64,000 bases of DNA from RYN-133 sp963785425 (GTDB lineage Bacteria > Actinomycetota > Actinomycetes > Mycobacteriales > Jatrophihabitantaceae). The DNA lies in assembly GCA_963785425.1 (NCBI GenBank), contig CAWAVG010000001.1, positions 310,001 through 374,000 on the forward strand. The letters run 5' to 3'. The first letter of the stretch is position 1. The number at the start of each line of letters is the position of its first letter. The notes beneath the pieces were generated by a model. The model was not told where the DNA came from and did not search any database. It saw only the letters and a program-made list of their open reading frames with translations. Shown here one piece after another: positions 55,862-64,000 of this stretch. The translations under genes and the position numbers were made by a program.

Positions 55862-57442
55862 CTACGCCGATGCTGACGGTGCAGCTTCGGCGACGGGGGC
55901 GTCGCGCCGGCCGTTGCTGCGCGCTGAAATCGGGAACAGCAGCACGTACACGAGCAGCGCCGCTGCGAAGCCCACCGCCCAGCTGTAGTCGTACAACGGT
56001 TTGAGGAACGGGATCAATCCATTCTCGGGGAACGGTCCGTTGCCCGGCGTCGAGTACGCCCCGCCACACGCGAGCACCATGCCCACCAGCGCCGCGGCGA
56101 GTCCGACGAAGTTCCACCCGCTCGAGTACCAGTACCGCCCCTCCCGGGTGTACAGCTCGCCGAGTGCCAGCTGCGATCGGCGCACGATCCAATAGTCGGC
56201 GACGAGCAGGCCGGCCACAGCACCGAGCAGGCCGCCGTAGAAGCCGAGCCACGTGAAGATGTAGACGTGCGGGTTCGACAACAGTCGCCACGGCTGCATG
56301 AGGATCGCGATGACGCCGGTGATCACTCCGCCGACGCGGAAGCTCACGACGCGCGGCGCGATGTTCGAGAAGTCGTAGGACGGGCTGACGGTGTTGGCCG
56401 CAACGTTCGTCGAGACCGTCGCGACCATCACCACGACCAACGCGGCAACGACCGCGGCATCGCTGTTGAGCTTCGCCGACAGCTGGATCGGATCCCAGAT
56501 GGCGTGGCCGTACACCTTCTGCGTGCCCGCCGTTATCAACACGGCGAGCAACGCGAAGAAAGTCATCGTGGTCGGCAGACCGAGCGCCTGACCCCACATC
56601 TGCTTGCGCTGGCTCCCGCCGAACCGGGTGAAGTCCGGGATGTTCAACGACATCGTCGACCAGAACCCGATCATGCCCATGAGCGCCGGGAAGAACACCG
56701 TCCAGAAATCGGCGCCCCAGCCCAGCTTGGGGGCTTCGTGGACGAGCGGTCCCAGGCCACCGGCCTTGACCGTGATCCAGACCAGCAACGCGATCGTGCC
56801 CACGATCACGAACGGTGCCGCCCAGTTCTCGAAGCGTCGCAGCGTCTCCATCCCGCGCAGGATGATCACGATCTGCACCACCCAGAAGGCGAAGAAGCAC
56901 ACCCACTGCGTCCACGGATAGCCGAACACCTGCCCGGCGTTCTGCCAGGAGTGGCCGACGAGCTTGCCCAGGAGCACATAGATGCCCTCGCCGCCGATCC
57001 ACGTCTGGATACCGAACCAGGCGCACGCGATCAGCGCCCGCAGGATCGCGGCGAAGTTGGCACCCCGCACGCCGAGCGACGCGCGCGCGAACACCGGGAA
57101 CGGGATGCCGTACTTGGTGCCGGCGTGGCCGTTGAGCAGCATCGGCACCAGCACGATCAGGTTGGCCGCGCCGATGCAGATGATCGCCTGCACCCAGTTC
57201 ATGCCCAGCGCGACCAGCCCGGACGCGAGCAGATAGCTGGGGATGCAGTGCGACATCCCCACCCACAGCGCGGTGTAGTTGTACAGGCCCCAATGCCGCT
57301 GGTCGATCGCCGTCGGCGCCAAGTCGTCATTGCAGTATCGGCTCTCGATCAGCCGCGGGTCGCTCTTGTCGAGCGTGAGCCGTCCGTCGCCGTTGTCGAT
57401 CTCGGCGATCTCGAGGTCAGTCGTTGCTTCGGTACGTGTCAT
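55862..57442 (-). CDS. NCS1-family nucleobase/allantoin/hydantoin cation symporter
   Basis: A 526-aa protein starting at ATG 57442 behind a short CCTCC-like site. It has 12 helices. Helix 1 (NYTALWVGMSHCIPSYLLASGL) and IACAWFGIQTWIGGEGIYVLLG are typical of Mhp1/PucI-like NCS1 transporters; NIPDFTRF is the conserved loop. It imports a nucleobase, hydantoin or allantoin with sodium or protons; the exact cargo is unknown. Confidence 0.93.
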   Translation of the reverse strand: MTRTEATTDLEIAEIDNGDGRLTLDKSDPRLIESRYCNDDLAPTAIDQRHWGLYNYTALWVGMSHCIPSYLLASGLVALGMNWVQAIICIGAANLIVLVPMLLNGHAGTKYGIPFPVFARASLGVRGANFAAILRALIACAWFGIQTWIGGEGIYVLLGKLVGHSWQNAGQVFGYPWTQWVCFFAFWVVQIVIILRGMETLRRFENWAAPFVIVGTIALLVWITVKAGGLGPLVHEAPKLGWGADFWTVFFPALMGMIGFWSTMSLNIPDFTRFGGSQRKQMWGQALGLPTTMTFFALLAVLITAGTQKVYGHAIWDPIQLSAKLNSDAAVVAALVVVMVATVSTNVAANTVSPSYDFSNIAPRVVSFRVGGVITGVIAILMQPWRLLSNPHVYIFTWLGFYGGLLGAVAGLLVADYWIVRRSQLALGELYTREGRYWYSSGWNFVGLAAALVGMVLACGGAYSTPGNGPFPENGLIPFLKPLYDYSWAVGFAAALLVYVLLFPISARSNGRRDAPVAEAAPSASA

Positions 57443-57639
57443 GGAGGGGACTCCCTTGGGATGACCGCGGCGTGCGGGCGCTGGACGACCCAGGACATGC
57501 GCCGAGGATTCCGGACAATCCGGCACATAGGCAAGACCTGCGGGCCGACGAGTTGACCCGCCCCGGGCGCCAGGACCCGTACGTCTGGCGGTCCTTTCCC
57601 GGTTAGCCTGGATGTTCAGCCGACGAGAGGGCAGCCGCG

Positions 57640-57684
57640 ATGAGTCTGCACAGTGGCGCAGTGGTGATCGGCGCACCGCGGTGA
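57640..57684 (+). CDS. 14-codon leader frame upstream of the SDR gene
   Basis: ATG 57640 follows a GAGAGGG site and encodes MSLHSGAVVIGAPR, ending in a TGA that overlaps the SDR GTG start (GTGA). Such a frame could couple translation of the SDR or be a chance leftover. Weak evidence. Confidence 0.3.
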   Translation: MSLHSGAVVIGAPR

Positions 57685-58445
57685 CCAACCCGTTCAGCCT
57701 CGACGGCCGCACCGCACTCGTCACCGGCGCCAACCGGGGACTGGGCCGTGCGTTCGCAGACGCGCTGGCCATGGCCGGCGCCGATGTCGTCCTCGTCGGC
57801 AGGCACGACGATCGCAACCGCGAGGCGGCCACACAGATCGCCGAGCGGTCCGGTCGGCGCACCACGGTGGCGACGGGTGACGTGACCATGCGCGACGACG
57901 TGGATCGGATCGTCGACACGGCGTTGGCGGCGCATGGGCGCATAGACGTCCTCGTCAACAATGCCGGCATTTGCTACCACCGGCCGGCGCTGGACGTGCC
58001 TGACGATGAGTTCGCCGAGGTGTTCGACGTCAACGTGACCGGCCTGTGGCAGATGTCGACCGCCGTCGCACCGTCCATGATCGAGATGGGCGGCGGATCG
58101 ATCGTCAACGTGGGCTCGATATCGGCAATGATCGTCAATCGTCCGCAGTGGCAGCCGGCGTACAACGCGTCAAAGGCCGCAGTTCACCAGCTCACCAAAT
58201 CGCTTGCCGCCGAGTGGGCGCCACACCGCATTCGCGTGAACGCGATAGCTCCCGGTTACGTCAACACTGAGATGGCTCCGGTCGACGAGCCTCGATTCCG
58301 ACGGCACTGGATCGAGGACACGCCGATGCAGCGATACGCGACTCCCGAAGAGATCGCGCCGAGCGTGGTCTATCTCGCCAGTGACGCCGCATCGTTCACC
58401 ACGGGCGCCGTGCTCGTCACCGACGGCGGCTACACGCTGCACTGA
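57681..58445 (+). CDS. Short-chain dehydrogenase/reductase
   Basis: A 254-aa classical SDR starting at GTG 57681. Cofactor motif TGANRGLG, NNAG, catalytic Ser (NVGSISAM) and YNASK are all present, ending with TGAVLVTDGGYTLH. It oxidises or reduces an alcohol or sugar acid using NAD(P). The gluconate-5-dehydrogenase-like branch is a possibility. Substrate unknown. Confidence 0.92.
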   Translation: MTNPFSLDGRTALVTGANRGLGRAFADALAMAGADVVLVGRHDDRNREAATQIAERSGRRTTVATGDVTMRDDVDRIVDTALAAHGRIDVLVNNAGICYHRPALDVPDDEFAEVFDVNVTGLWQMSTAVAPSMIEMGGGSIVNVGSISAMIVNRPQWQPAYNASKAAVHQLTKSLAAEWAPHRIRVNAIAPGYVNTEMAPVDEPRFRRHWIEDTPMQRYATPEEIAPSVVYLASDAASFTTGAVLVTDGGYTLH

Positions 58446-58512
58446 CCCGGGCCCGCAAAGGCCGGAGGTACGCTGCGGATTCGGACTGAGGGAGCGGTGC
58501 TTCGAGGTGGCG

Positions 58513-58734
58513 ATGGACGACTTCCAGATGTACGTCACGAGGGGCCGCACGCCGACGGTTCAGCACATCTACCCCGACTGCAAACACTTCGGCGGGTTCG
58601 CGCCGCCGCGCGCGGCGACCCATGACGAGACCCGGACGTTGCTCACGTGCGACGAGTGCCGCCGCATGGCGCACGCGTTTCGCAAGCAGGCCGAGGGCAG
58701 GATCCCGGCGCGCGAGCCGCGGTCCGCCCCCTGA
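58513..58734 (+). CDS. Small Cys/His-rich hypothetical protein
   Basis: A 73-aa protein with a possible zinc site, VQHIYPDCKHF and LLTCDECRRMAH. Starts at ATG 58513 behind GAGGTGG. No family recognised; short zinc-ribbon-like proteins of this type occur in many actinobacteria. Confidence 0.65.
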   Translation: MDDFQMYVTRGRTPTVQHIYPDCKHFGGFAPPRAATHDETRTLLTCDECRRMAHAFRKQAEGRIPAREPRSAP

Positions 58735-58824
58735 GACTGCTTCTCCAACTCGCCCCGTTCGAATCTGCCCTGCAGATCGACTCCAGCCATGGACGGACAC
58801 GCCGGTTGGGGCGAGCATTACGAC

Positions 58825-59166
58825 ATGAGCGCGCCCGTTGTCGTACGACCGCATTCGAGCCTGTACCGCGATCGGCGAGACGCCGGTCGAGCCCTGCGCG
58901 TGACCTGGCATCCGATCGAAGACCTCTTCGTTCTCAGCACCTGGCACGGCGGCCTTTGCGCAGCGACCGTTCAGCTCAGCAGGGCTGACGTTCCCGACCT
59001 GATCGGCGCCCTCGCCGCCGGCTTGGCCGACACCTCGGGGCCGTGGTCGACGCCGAGTTACAGCAGCACCGAGACGCAGGGCGGTCTTTCCGAGCGTGCG
59101 AGCGTCGTTCGGCGAGGGTTGAAGCGGCTGATCTCGAACAGCATTGCCGACGCGTTTCGCCGCTAG
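58825..59166 (+). CDS. Conserved hypothetical protein
   Basis: A 113-aa protein starting at ATG 58825. A strand pair VTWHPIEDLFVLSTWHGGLCAATVQL leads to a helix SRADVPDLIGALAAGL. This pattern recurs in unnamed actinobacterial proteins. Function unknown. An upstream ATG at 58789 is also possible. Confidence 0.65.
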   Translation: MSAPVVVRPHSSLYRDRRDAGRALRVTWHPIEDLFVLSTWHGGLCAATVQLSRADVPDLIGALAAGLADTSGPWSTPSYSSTETQGGLSERASVVRRGLKRLISNSIADAFRR

Positions 59167-59202
59167 CCGCGAACGACGTACCCAGCGCGCGAAGATGGTG
59201 TC

Positions 59203-60153
59203 GTGGCAACGAGCGAGACGCGCGACGGCGTCGCCCTCACGAACCTGGACGAGCCGCTGTTCGACGGTGCCGAGGCGAGCAAGCGCGACCTGGTCGATTA
59301 TCTCGATGCGATGCACGAGCAGGTGATCGCAGCACTGAGCGATCGGCCGTTGTCGGTGATACGCGTGCTGCGCGGCCAGAAGCCGTTCATGCAGAAGAAC
59401 GTGCCGAAGTACACGCCGGAGTGGGTCGCCACCACGCCCGTATGGTCGGCCGCGTCGAAGCGAGAGATCGCCTACGCACTGTGCAACGACCGGCGCACCT
59501 TGTTGTGGTTCGCGAATCAGCGCGCGATCGAGTTCCATCCCACGTTGTTCCGGGTCACCGAGCCTGATGCCCCGACCCACCTCGTGCTCGATCTGGATCC
59601 GCCCGAAGGCGGCGACTTCCGCGCCGTCGTCACTGCGGCCGAGTTGGTTCGCCATGCGCTGGCAGAGGTCGGCCTGACGGGGGCCGTGAAGACCAGCGGG
59701 TCGAAGGGCGTCCACGTGTTCGTGCCCGTGACCCAGGCGAGCACACAGGAGGTTGCCCTCGCCACGCGAGCGCTGGCCGTCCGGGCCGAGGCGATCGACC
59801 CGGCCGCCGCGACGACTGCGTTCATCAAGACCGACCGCGACGGAAAGGTCTTCCTCGACTCCACCCGCGCGGGCGGCGGCAGCGTAGCTGCGGCGTACAG
59901 CCCGCGGTTGCGACCCCGCACGCCGGTCTCGTACCCGGTCGCCTGGTCGGATCTTGCCGAGGTCACGCCGTCCGACTTCACGCTCCGTACCGTGCCGGCC
60001 CTGGTTCGCGAGACCGACCCGTGGACCACGCTGATGCCGCCCGCGCAGACACTGCCCGCCGAACTCGTCGAGCAGGGCCGCACCATCCCGGCCGCGCGAG
60101 CCCAGGCGCTGCATGAAGAGCTGCGAAAGCACCATCGTGGCGAGGGCCGCTGA
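59203..60153 (+). CDS. Stand-alone LigD-type polymerase/primase domain protein
   Basis: A 316-aa protein starting at GTG. It matches the polymerase domain of LigD: FMQKNVPKYTPEWV, HLVLDLDPPEGGDF with the metal-binding D-x-D, VKTSGSKGVHVFVPV, and FLDSTRAGGGSVAAAYSPR. In full systems this domain adds nucleotides during Ku/LigD end joining. No ligase, nuclease or ku gene lies nearby, so it is either an accessory end-joining polymerase or works with distant partners. Confidence 0.92.
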   Translation: MATSETRDGVALTNLDEPLFDGAEASKRDLVDYLDAMHEQVIAALSDRPLSVIRVLRGQKPFMQKNVPKYTPEWVATTPVWSAASKREIAYALCNDRRTLLWFANQRAIEFHPTLFRVTEPDAPTHLVLDLDPPEGGDFRAVVTAAELVRHALAEVGLTGAVKTSGSKGVHVFVPVTQASTQEVALATRALAVRAEAIDPAAATTAFIKTDRDGKVFLDSTRAGGGSVAAAYSPRLRPRTPVSYPVAWSDLAEVTPSDFTLRTVPALVRETDPWTTLMPPAQTLPAELVEQGRTIPAARAQALHEELRKHHRGEGR

Positions 60154-60182
60154 TCCGGCTTCTGACGCAGGACCTGACATCT

Positions 60183-60362
60183 TCAGGTCGACGGCGAGTG
60201 ATTGCGCATCCTGCGCTGGAGCACTGACCAGGGAGTGCCCGCGCCCACGCGCGTATAGCGGCTGACCAAGTGCTCCGCTGCACCGGTGAAGGCGCGGAGC
60301 CGGTCGTCATCTGGCGTGGAACACCACATCTGACGGCGGGCGTCGCCATCGTCGTGGAGCAC
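60183..60362 (-). CDS. Possible small frame, hypothetical
   Basis: The minus frame from GTG 60362 reads HDDGDARRQMWCSTPDDDRL then GAAEHLVSRYTRVGAG to TGA 60183. It looks protein-like but has no family. The frame is closed just upstream, while a different frame above it also looks protein-like, so this may be the broken tail of the 60420-60896 gene. Confidence 0.3.
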   Translation of the reverse strand: MLHDDGDARRQMWCSTPDDDRLRAFTGAAEHLVSRYTRVGAGTPWSVLQRRMRNHSPST

Positions 60363-60419
60363 AGAACCCCGTGTAGACGTCTGTGATGATCACGGCACCG
60401 ATAGCGGCTGAGCACTGCG

Positions 60420-60896
60420 CTACTGGGTCGACGAGTGTGGACTGCTTGTCGCGTGGCGAAACAGGCGCGGCGGTAGCGACACCACTATCACCGGACCGCA
60501 CATTTCGTCGAGCGCTGGGAAACGCTTGCCATCCAAGGCGCTCTCCTGACGGTCGACGGTGGGTGGACGAAATGTCTGCGCATCGACCTCACGCCACCAC
60601 AGTGCGTAACCCGTGTTGACCGTGCTGAGCATCATCGCCTGCCAGCGCTGGCCTCGCCGATCTTGAACGATCGTTCCGGGCAGCACATATCGGTCATCGC
60701 GCAATACGGCTCCGACGTTGCGCTGCGCGCGTTTGTCCTCGCCACGCCGCGACCACCATGACATGAGGACAAGTCTTCCACCGCGATGGGACGTCGAACA
60801 CGCTTGCCACGCGGTGACCCCCACCGGACCTGCCGCATAGCGTGCAACCGGACGTGCCGGCTGAGCGTCGTGGCTGGCCGGTTCGAACGTCGCCAT
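60420..60896 (-). CDS. Hypothetical protein
   Basis: A 158-aa frame starting at ATG 60896 behind AGGAAAG. It contains a plausible folded core (DRYVLPGTIVQDRRGQRWQAM, then VNTGYALWWREVDAQTF) but no recognised family. The last 30 residues may be out of frame: the alternative frame below 60500 reads a smoother sequence (VDPVAQCSAAIGAVIITDVY). The GC content seems lower than in its neighbours. Confidence 0.45.
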   Translation of the reverse strand: MATFEPASHDAQPARPVARYAAGPVGVTAWQACSTSHRGGRLVLMSWWSRRGEDKRAQRNVGAVLRDDRYVLPGTIVQDRRGQRWQAMMLSTVNTGYALWWREVDAQTFRPPTVDRQESALDGKRFPALDEMCGPVIVVSLPPRLFRHATSSPHSSTQ

Positions 60897-60905
60897 GCTG
60901 CTTTC

Positions 60906-61553
60906 CTAGCGTGATGGCATGGGAATGATCTGGGTTGGATGGCGGTGCGATGAAGTGGTCGCGCGCCGACTCCCGACACCGTCGTCGGCGGCACCGCAAG
61001 GAGGAGTGATCCGCACCGTCGTGATCGAACCGTGTGGGAGGTCGCGCCAACGGACATCCTCGATCTCGGCGCCCGCCAGCCAAGTCAACGCGATCCGGAT
61101 GGCGTCCGCGTGCGTCACCACCACGAGCTCCTGACCGAGGTTCTCCCGCAGCCGCATGGTCAGCGTGTCGCCGATCCGGTGGTAGACCTCGCGCATGGTC
61201 TCCCCGCCCGGCGCCCGCACGTCCGGGTCGGTGAGGTCGTACGTCGAGTCCGTCAGGGCGTCGGCGGTGGACCGGCCTTCGAGGACGCCGTACGCCTGCT
61301 CGCGCAGGCCGTGATCCAGTTGGACGGGCACTCCGACGGCGGCTGCGATCGGCTGCGCGGTCTGGACGGCGCGCACCAGGTCGCTGCTCCAGACGGCCGC
61401 GATCGGGCGATCGGCGAGCGTCCGCGCGGCTGCTTCGGCCTGACGTTGTCCGAGCGTGGTGAGCGGGATGTCGCCGGTCTGGCCCTGGATACGTCCGTCC
61501 AGGTTCCACTGCGTCTGGCCGTGGCGCACCAGGTGCACGCTGGTCACCGCCAT
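60906..61553 (-). CDS. Histidine phosphatase family protein, probably alpha-ribazole phosphatase role
   Basis: A 215-aa protein starting at ATG 61553. Catalytic RHGQT (H11), the LTTLGQRQAEAAA segment, and the late VVVTHADAIRIAL histidine mark the phosphoglycerate-mutase-like superfamily. Overlap with the cobS end and the cob context suggest CobC-type alpha-ribazole phosphatase, dephosphorylating the cobalamin lower ligand; sequence alone does not prove this. Confidence 0.85.
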   Translation of the reverse strand: MAVTSVHLVRHGQTQWNLDGRIQGQTGDIPLTTLGQRQAEAAARTLADRPIAAVWSSDLVRAVQTAQPIAAAVGVPVQLDHGLREQAYGVLEGRSTADALTDSTYDLTDPDVRAPGGETMREVYHRIGDTLTMRLRENLGQELVVVTHADAIRIALTWLAGAEIEDVRWRDLPHGSITTVRITPPCGAADDGVGSRRATTSSHRHPTQIIPMPSR

Positions 61554-62332
61554 GTGACCCCGGCCGCCAGGACGACCAGCGTGACCGACACGGACATCTC
61601 GACGAGCGCCCCGAACACGTCGCCGCTCACTCCCCCGAGCCGGCTGACCGCGTGTCGGCAGAGCAGTTCCGCGGCGACCAACGCGGTAATGCACGCCGCG
61701 ACACACCATGCCGCGGCAGACCATTCCGGCCCGCTAAAGCCGGCAGCACCGGCCAGAGCCGCCGCACCGATCAGTGCGGCTGTCACGCCCCATCGCGCGC
61801 CACGTCCGATCGCGCCGGCAACGAGCGCCCCGAAAGCCGAACTCGGCGCCGCGGCGCGGCCGGCGGCTCGCACGACAGCGACCCGTCCTGTCACAGTCGC
61901 GAGGACGACCGCGACGAGACCACCGACGCGGCTCGACGCAGCGAGGACGCCGGCAAGAGCCGTCACTTGGACGAGAAGCGTGCAGCAGACGGCCGCAACA
62001 CCGAACGCACCTACGTCGGGTGCGTGCATGACGGCGCGTGCCTGCTCGGCGGGCAGCCGGCTGCCCAGCCCGTCGGCGAGGTCGGCCGTCCCGTCCAGAT
62101 GCAGCCCGCGGGTCAACAGCGCCAGGGCGACGACGACCAGGGCCGCAGCCAGCAGTGGCGCGCCGCGACCGTGGCCGCGCCAGACACCGAGCGCCGGGAC
62201 ATACGCGAGCGTTCCGAGCACGGCGCCGACCACGGGCAGCCACAACACCACCCGACCGGACGGGGCGGCGGACGATGCGCGCACCGGCAGCACGCTGAAC
62301 GCGCCGAATGCGGCGCGCACGCCGGCGATCAT
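61544..62332 (-). CDS. cobS: Adenosylcobinamide-GDP ribazoletransferase (cobalamin synthase)
   Basis: A 262-aa integral membrane protein starting at ATG 62332, overlapping the cobU stop (ATGA). The CobS signature GLHLDGTADLADGLGSRLP is clear, with multiple helices after it. It joins adenosylcobinamide-GDP to alpha-ribazole(-phosphate), the last step of cobalamin assembly. Its 3' end overlaps the phosphatase gene by 10 bases. Confidence 0.93.
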   Translation of the reverse strand: MIAGVRAAFGAFSVLPVRASSAAPSGRVVLWLPVVGAVLGTLAYVPALGVWRGHGRGAPLLAAALVVVALALLTRGLHLDGTADLADGLGSRLPAEQARAVMHAPDVGAFGVAAVCCTLLVQVTALAGVLAASSRVGGLVAVVLATVTGRVAVVRAAGRAAAPSSAFGALVAGAIGRGARWGVTAALIGAAALAGAAGFSGPEWSAAAWCVAACITALVAAELLCRHAVSRLGGVSGDVFGALVEMSVSVTLVVLAAGVTWR

Positions 62333-62874
62333 CGCAACCGCTGCGGGATGCCCGCAGTGATCAACCACACGCGGTCCGCCGCGGCGGCGACGCGCATGTT
62401 CAGCACACCGATCTCGTCGCGGAACCGGCGCCCGGACGGCGTCGGGGGCACGACGCCGGCGCCGACCTCGTTGCTGACGGCGACCACACGGCGCGGTGTC
62501 GCCGTCCACGCTGCGACCAACTCGTCGATCCGGGCAGACAGCGCCGTGTCCGCGGCCGCTCCGCCGTCCCACACGCCGCACTCGTCCATGACGCGGGCGA
62601 GCCAGGTGGTCAGGCAATCGAGCAACACCGGTGACCCCGGCCGCCGCAGCACGGCGGCGACGTCGGTCGTCTCGAGGGTTGTCCAATGCGCAGGGCGTCG
62701 GGCTCGATGCAGGGCCACCCGGTCGGACCACTCGGGGTCGTCGGCGGTCGGTGCCGGTCCGCACGCGACGTAGTCGACGGCCGTCGCGCCGGACAGCATC
62801 CGCTCGGCGTAGCCGGATTTTCCCGAGCGCGCACCGCCGAGTACGAACGTGCGTGCCGCGCGTCCCCACCTCAT
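62329..62874 (-). CDS. cobU: Adenosylcobinamide kinase/guanylyltransferase
   Basis: A 181-aa protein with the P-loop LGGARSGKSGYAE near the N-terminus, the VLLDCLTTWLARVMDE segment and the VVAVSNEVGAGVVP segment typical of CobU/CobP. It phosphorylates adenosylcobinamide and adds GMP. It overlaps its neighbours by four bases each, indicating a tight operon. Confidence 0.95.
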   Translation of the reverse strand: MRWGRAARTFVLGGARSGKSGYAERMLSGATAVDYVACGPAPTADDPEWSDRVALHRARRPAHWTTLETTDVAAVLRRPGSPVLLDCLTTWLARVMDECGVWDGGAAADTALSARIDELVAAWTATPRRVVAVSNEVGAGVVPPTPSGRRFRDEIGVLNMRVAAAADRVWLITAGIPQRLR

Positions 62875-64000
62875 CGCACGCGTCCAGCGGATCGGCGCAC
62901 GGCGAGCGCGCTGAGCAACAACTGCGCCGCGAGGCAGGCGCCCACGCCTTCCCCTGCGCGGAGCCGCAGGTCGAGCAGCGGTTCCAGACCCAGCTCGGTC
63001 AGCACAGCCGCATGGGCACGTTCGCGGCTGCGCTGGCCGGCGACGAGCGCGGCCTGGGTTCCGGGTTCGATGCGCACCGCCAGCAGGGCGGCGATCGAGG
63101 TGACGAGGCCGTCCAGCACTACTGGCACGCCGCAGGCCGCCGCGCCGAGGGTGACGCCGGCGAGGAGCGCGATGTCGGGGCCGCCGAGTGCTGCCATTGC
63201 CACAGTCGGATCGCCGAGCGCGACACCGTGTTCGGCGCGGGCGCGGACGACAGAGCGGGCGACGACGTCGAGCTTGCGCTGCAGCACCGTCGCGTCGGCT
63301 CCGGCGCCCAGCCCGACGGTGCGGTCAGGGTCGAGGTCGAGCAGCGCGCTGCACAGGGCCGCCGCGACTGTGGTGTTGCCGATGCCCACCTCGCCCAGGC
63401 AGACCAGTCCGTGGTCGGCGGCGTCGCGGCCGAGCCGCTCGCCGTGCTGAAGCAATCGCTGCACGTCACGCTCGCTGAGTGCATCGGCGTGGACGAGGTC
63501 CCCCTGCTCGTCGACGGCGACCGCATGGTGAGCCACGACCTGCAGGTGTGCGCTCGCCGCGGTGACGGCCCCGAGCGATTCGCCGGCGAGGGTGGCCGCC
63601 AGGACTTCGGCGGTCACGCTCGGGCTGTAGACGGACACCCCGTGTGCCGCGACCGGGTGGTCGGCAGCCGCCATGACGAGGGTGCCGGTCTTCGGCGCTT
63701 CACCGCTGAGCGCGAGTACCCGGTTCACGGTGGCGTCGAGCACGCCGAGCGACCCTGGCACCGACAGCAGATCGTCGCCGGTGTCGCGCGCCGCGACCAC
63801 GGCGTGCTGGGGGGGCCCGGCGAGGTGGCTGGCCGGCGCGGGCGGCTCCCCCGCACTCGGCCAGCGCTCGGCAAGGAGCACGTCGTCCAGGCCCAGGCGC
63901 TGCGACCAGCCCTGCCGCTCCAGGCCCGGTTCCGGAGGCCGCTCGTCGGGCCAGCCGAGACACAGCCAGCCGAGCGTCTCGACGCCCTCGGGAAGATGCA
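62871..64000 (-). CDS. cobT: BluB-CobT fusion (partial, 5' end outside window)
   Basis: The frame is open to the right edge. Residues encoded from 63998 down to about 63850 read LPEGVETLGWLCLGWPDE then GWSQRLGLDDVLLAERWP, the C-terminus of BluB (5,6-dimethylbenzimidazole synthase). Without a stop it continues into CobT: PGSLGVLDATVNRVLALSG, MAAADHPVAAHGVS, GEVGIGNTTVAAAL and ending RAGEGVGACLAAQLLLSAL. BluB makes the lower ligand from FMN; CobT joins it to ribose phosphate. The fusion would pass the product within one protein. Confidence 0.88.
   Translation of the reverse strand, partial: HLPEGVETLGWLCLGWPDERPPEPGLERQGWSQRLGLDDVLLAERWPSAGEPPAPASHLAGPPQHAVVAARDTGDDLLSVPGSLGVLDATVNRVLALSGEAPKTGTLVMAAADHPVAAHGVSVYSPSVTAEVLAATLAGESLGAVTAASAHLQVVAHHAVAVDEQGDLVHADALSERDVQRLLQHGERLGRDAADHGLVCLGEVGIGNTTVAAALCSALLDLDPDRTVGLGAGADATVLQRKLDVVARSVVRARAEHGVALGDPTVAMAALGGPDIALLAGVTLGAAACGVPVVLDGLVTSIAALLAVRIEPGTQAALVAGQRSRERAHAAVLTELGLEPLLDLRLRAGEGVGACLAAQLLLSALAVRRSAGRVR

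Noticed and set aside
1..64000. CRISPR array, complete insertion sequence or rRNA
   Set aside because: No regularly spaced repeats, transposase motifs or rRNA sequence were seen; only one tRNA and one integrase remnant.
60906..64000. Cobalamin riboswitch for the cob cluster
   Set aside because: The cluster is transcribed from beyond the right edge, so any leader would lie outside the window; none is visible between the overlapping genes.

Overview
The window is high-GC chromosome from an actinobacterium. The evidence is the strong G/C third-position bias, frequent GTG/TTG starts, a DesA3-type acyl-CoA desaturase with its ferredoxin-reductase partner, a TraR/DksA-type small zinc protein, and a BluB-CobT fusion with cobU and cobS. 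The order dnaG, dgt, ppdK beside tRNA-Asn is a conserved-backbone style arrangement. I cannot name the genus from sequence alone.

Positions 1 to about 17,490 differ from the rest. Sampled lines are visibly AT-richer (one hand-counted line near 9,900 is about 48% GC, against about 70% for a line near 29,040). Nearly every recognisable gene is broken by single-base indels, a stop codon or truncation. The region ends exactly at the 3' end of a tRNA-Asn gene, beside the remains of a tyrosine integrase, so I read it as a decaying genomic island or integrated element. Its contents centre on amino-acid metabolism: a PhzF-family protein, an EamA-type exporter, a PLP decarboxylase, an intact MocR regulator, an APC permease, an ACC deaminase/D-cysteine desulfhydrase, an ornithine cyclodeaminase, a GNAT and an SRPBCC protein. 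Three longer reading frames are intact: the MocR regulator, a 332-aa protein with an ADP-ribosyltransferase-like motif set, and a roughly 1030-aa FtsX-type permease. A small lipoprotein also looks intact.

From 17,493 to 28,300 the chromosome carries tRNA-Asn, a cell-wall lysozyme-like protein with two indels, a YtxH-like protein, dnaG with a trailing gene, an intact APC permease paralogous to the broken island copy, a GNAT, dgt, a YbjN-domain gene and ppdK. From 28,500 to 36,900 come the desaturase operon (behind a palindromic operator candidate), a PQ-loop-like membrane protein, a secreted RTX-repeat protein, a sedolisin (S53) protease behind a perfect 17-bp hairpin, an alpha/beta hydrolase and a VOC protein.

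From 37,000 to 50,700 lie an NhaA-DsbA fusion, a DUF998-type membrane protein, a GNAT, an uncharacterised 1040-aa protein next to a SNF2 helicase, an FNT channel, an acyltransferase-3/SGNH protein and an amidohydrolase. From 50,700 to 64,000 lie a GH13 glucosidase, a frameshifted zinc metallopeptidase, a MOSC protein, SDR and LysE remnants, a GH114 protein, a TraR-like zinc protein, an NCS1 transporter, an SDR oxidoreductase, a stand-alone LigD-type polymerase domain, and a cobalamin lower-ligand cluster (BluB-CobT, CobU, CobS, histidine phosphatase) that runs off the right edge.

The best candidates for something new are the 1040-aa protein plus SNF2 pair, the ART-like island protein, and the island as a gene-decay series with an intact in-window paralog for comparison.
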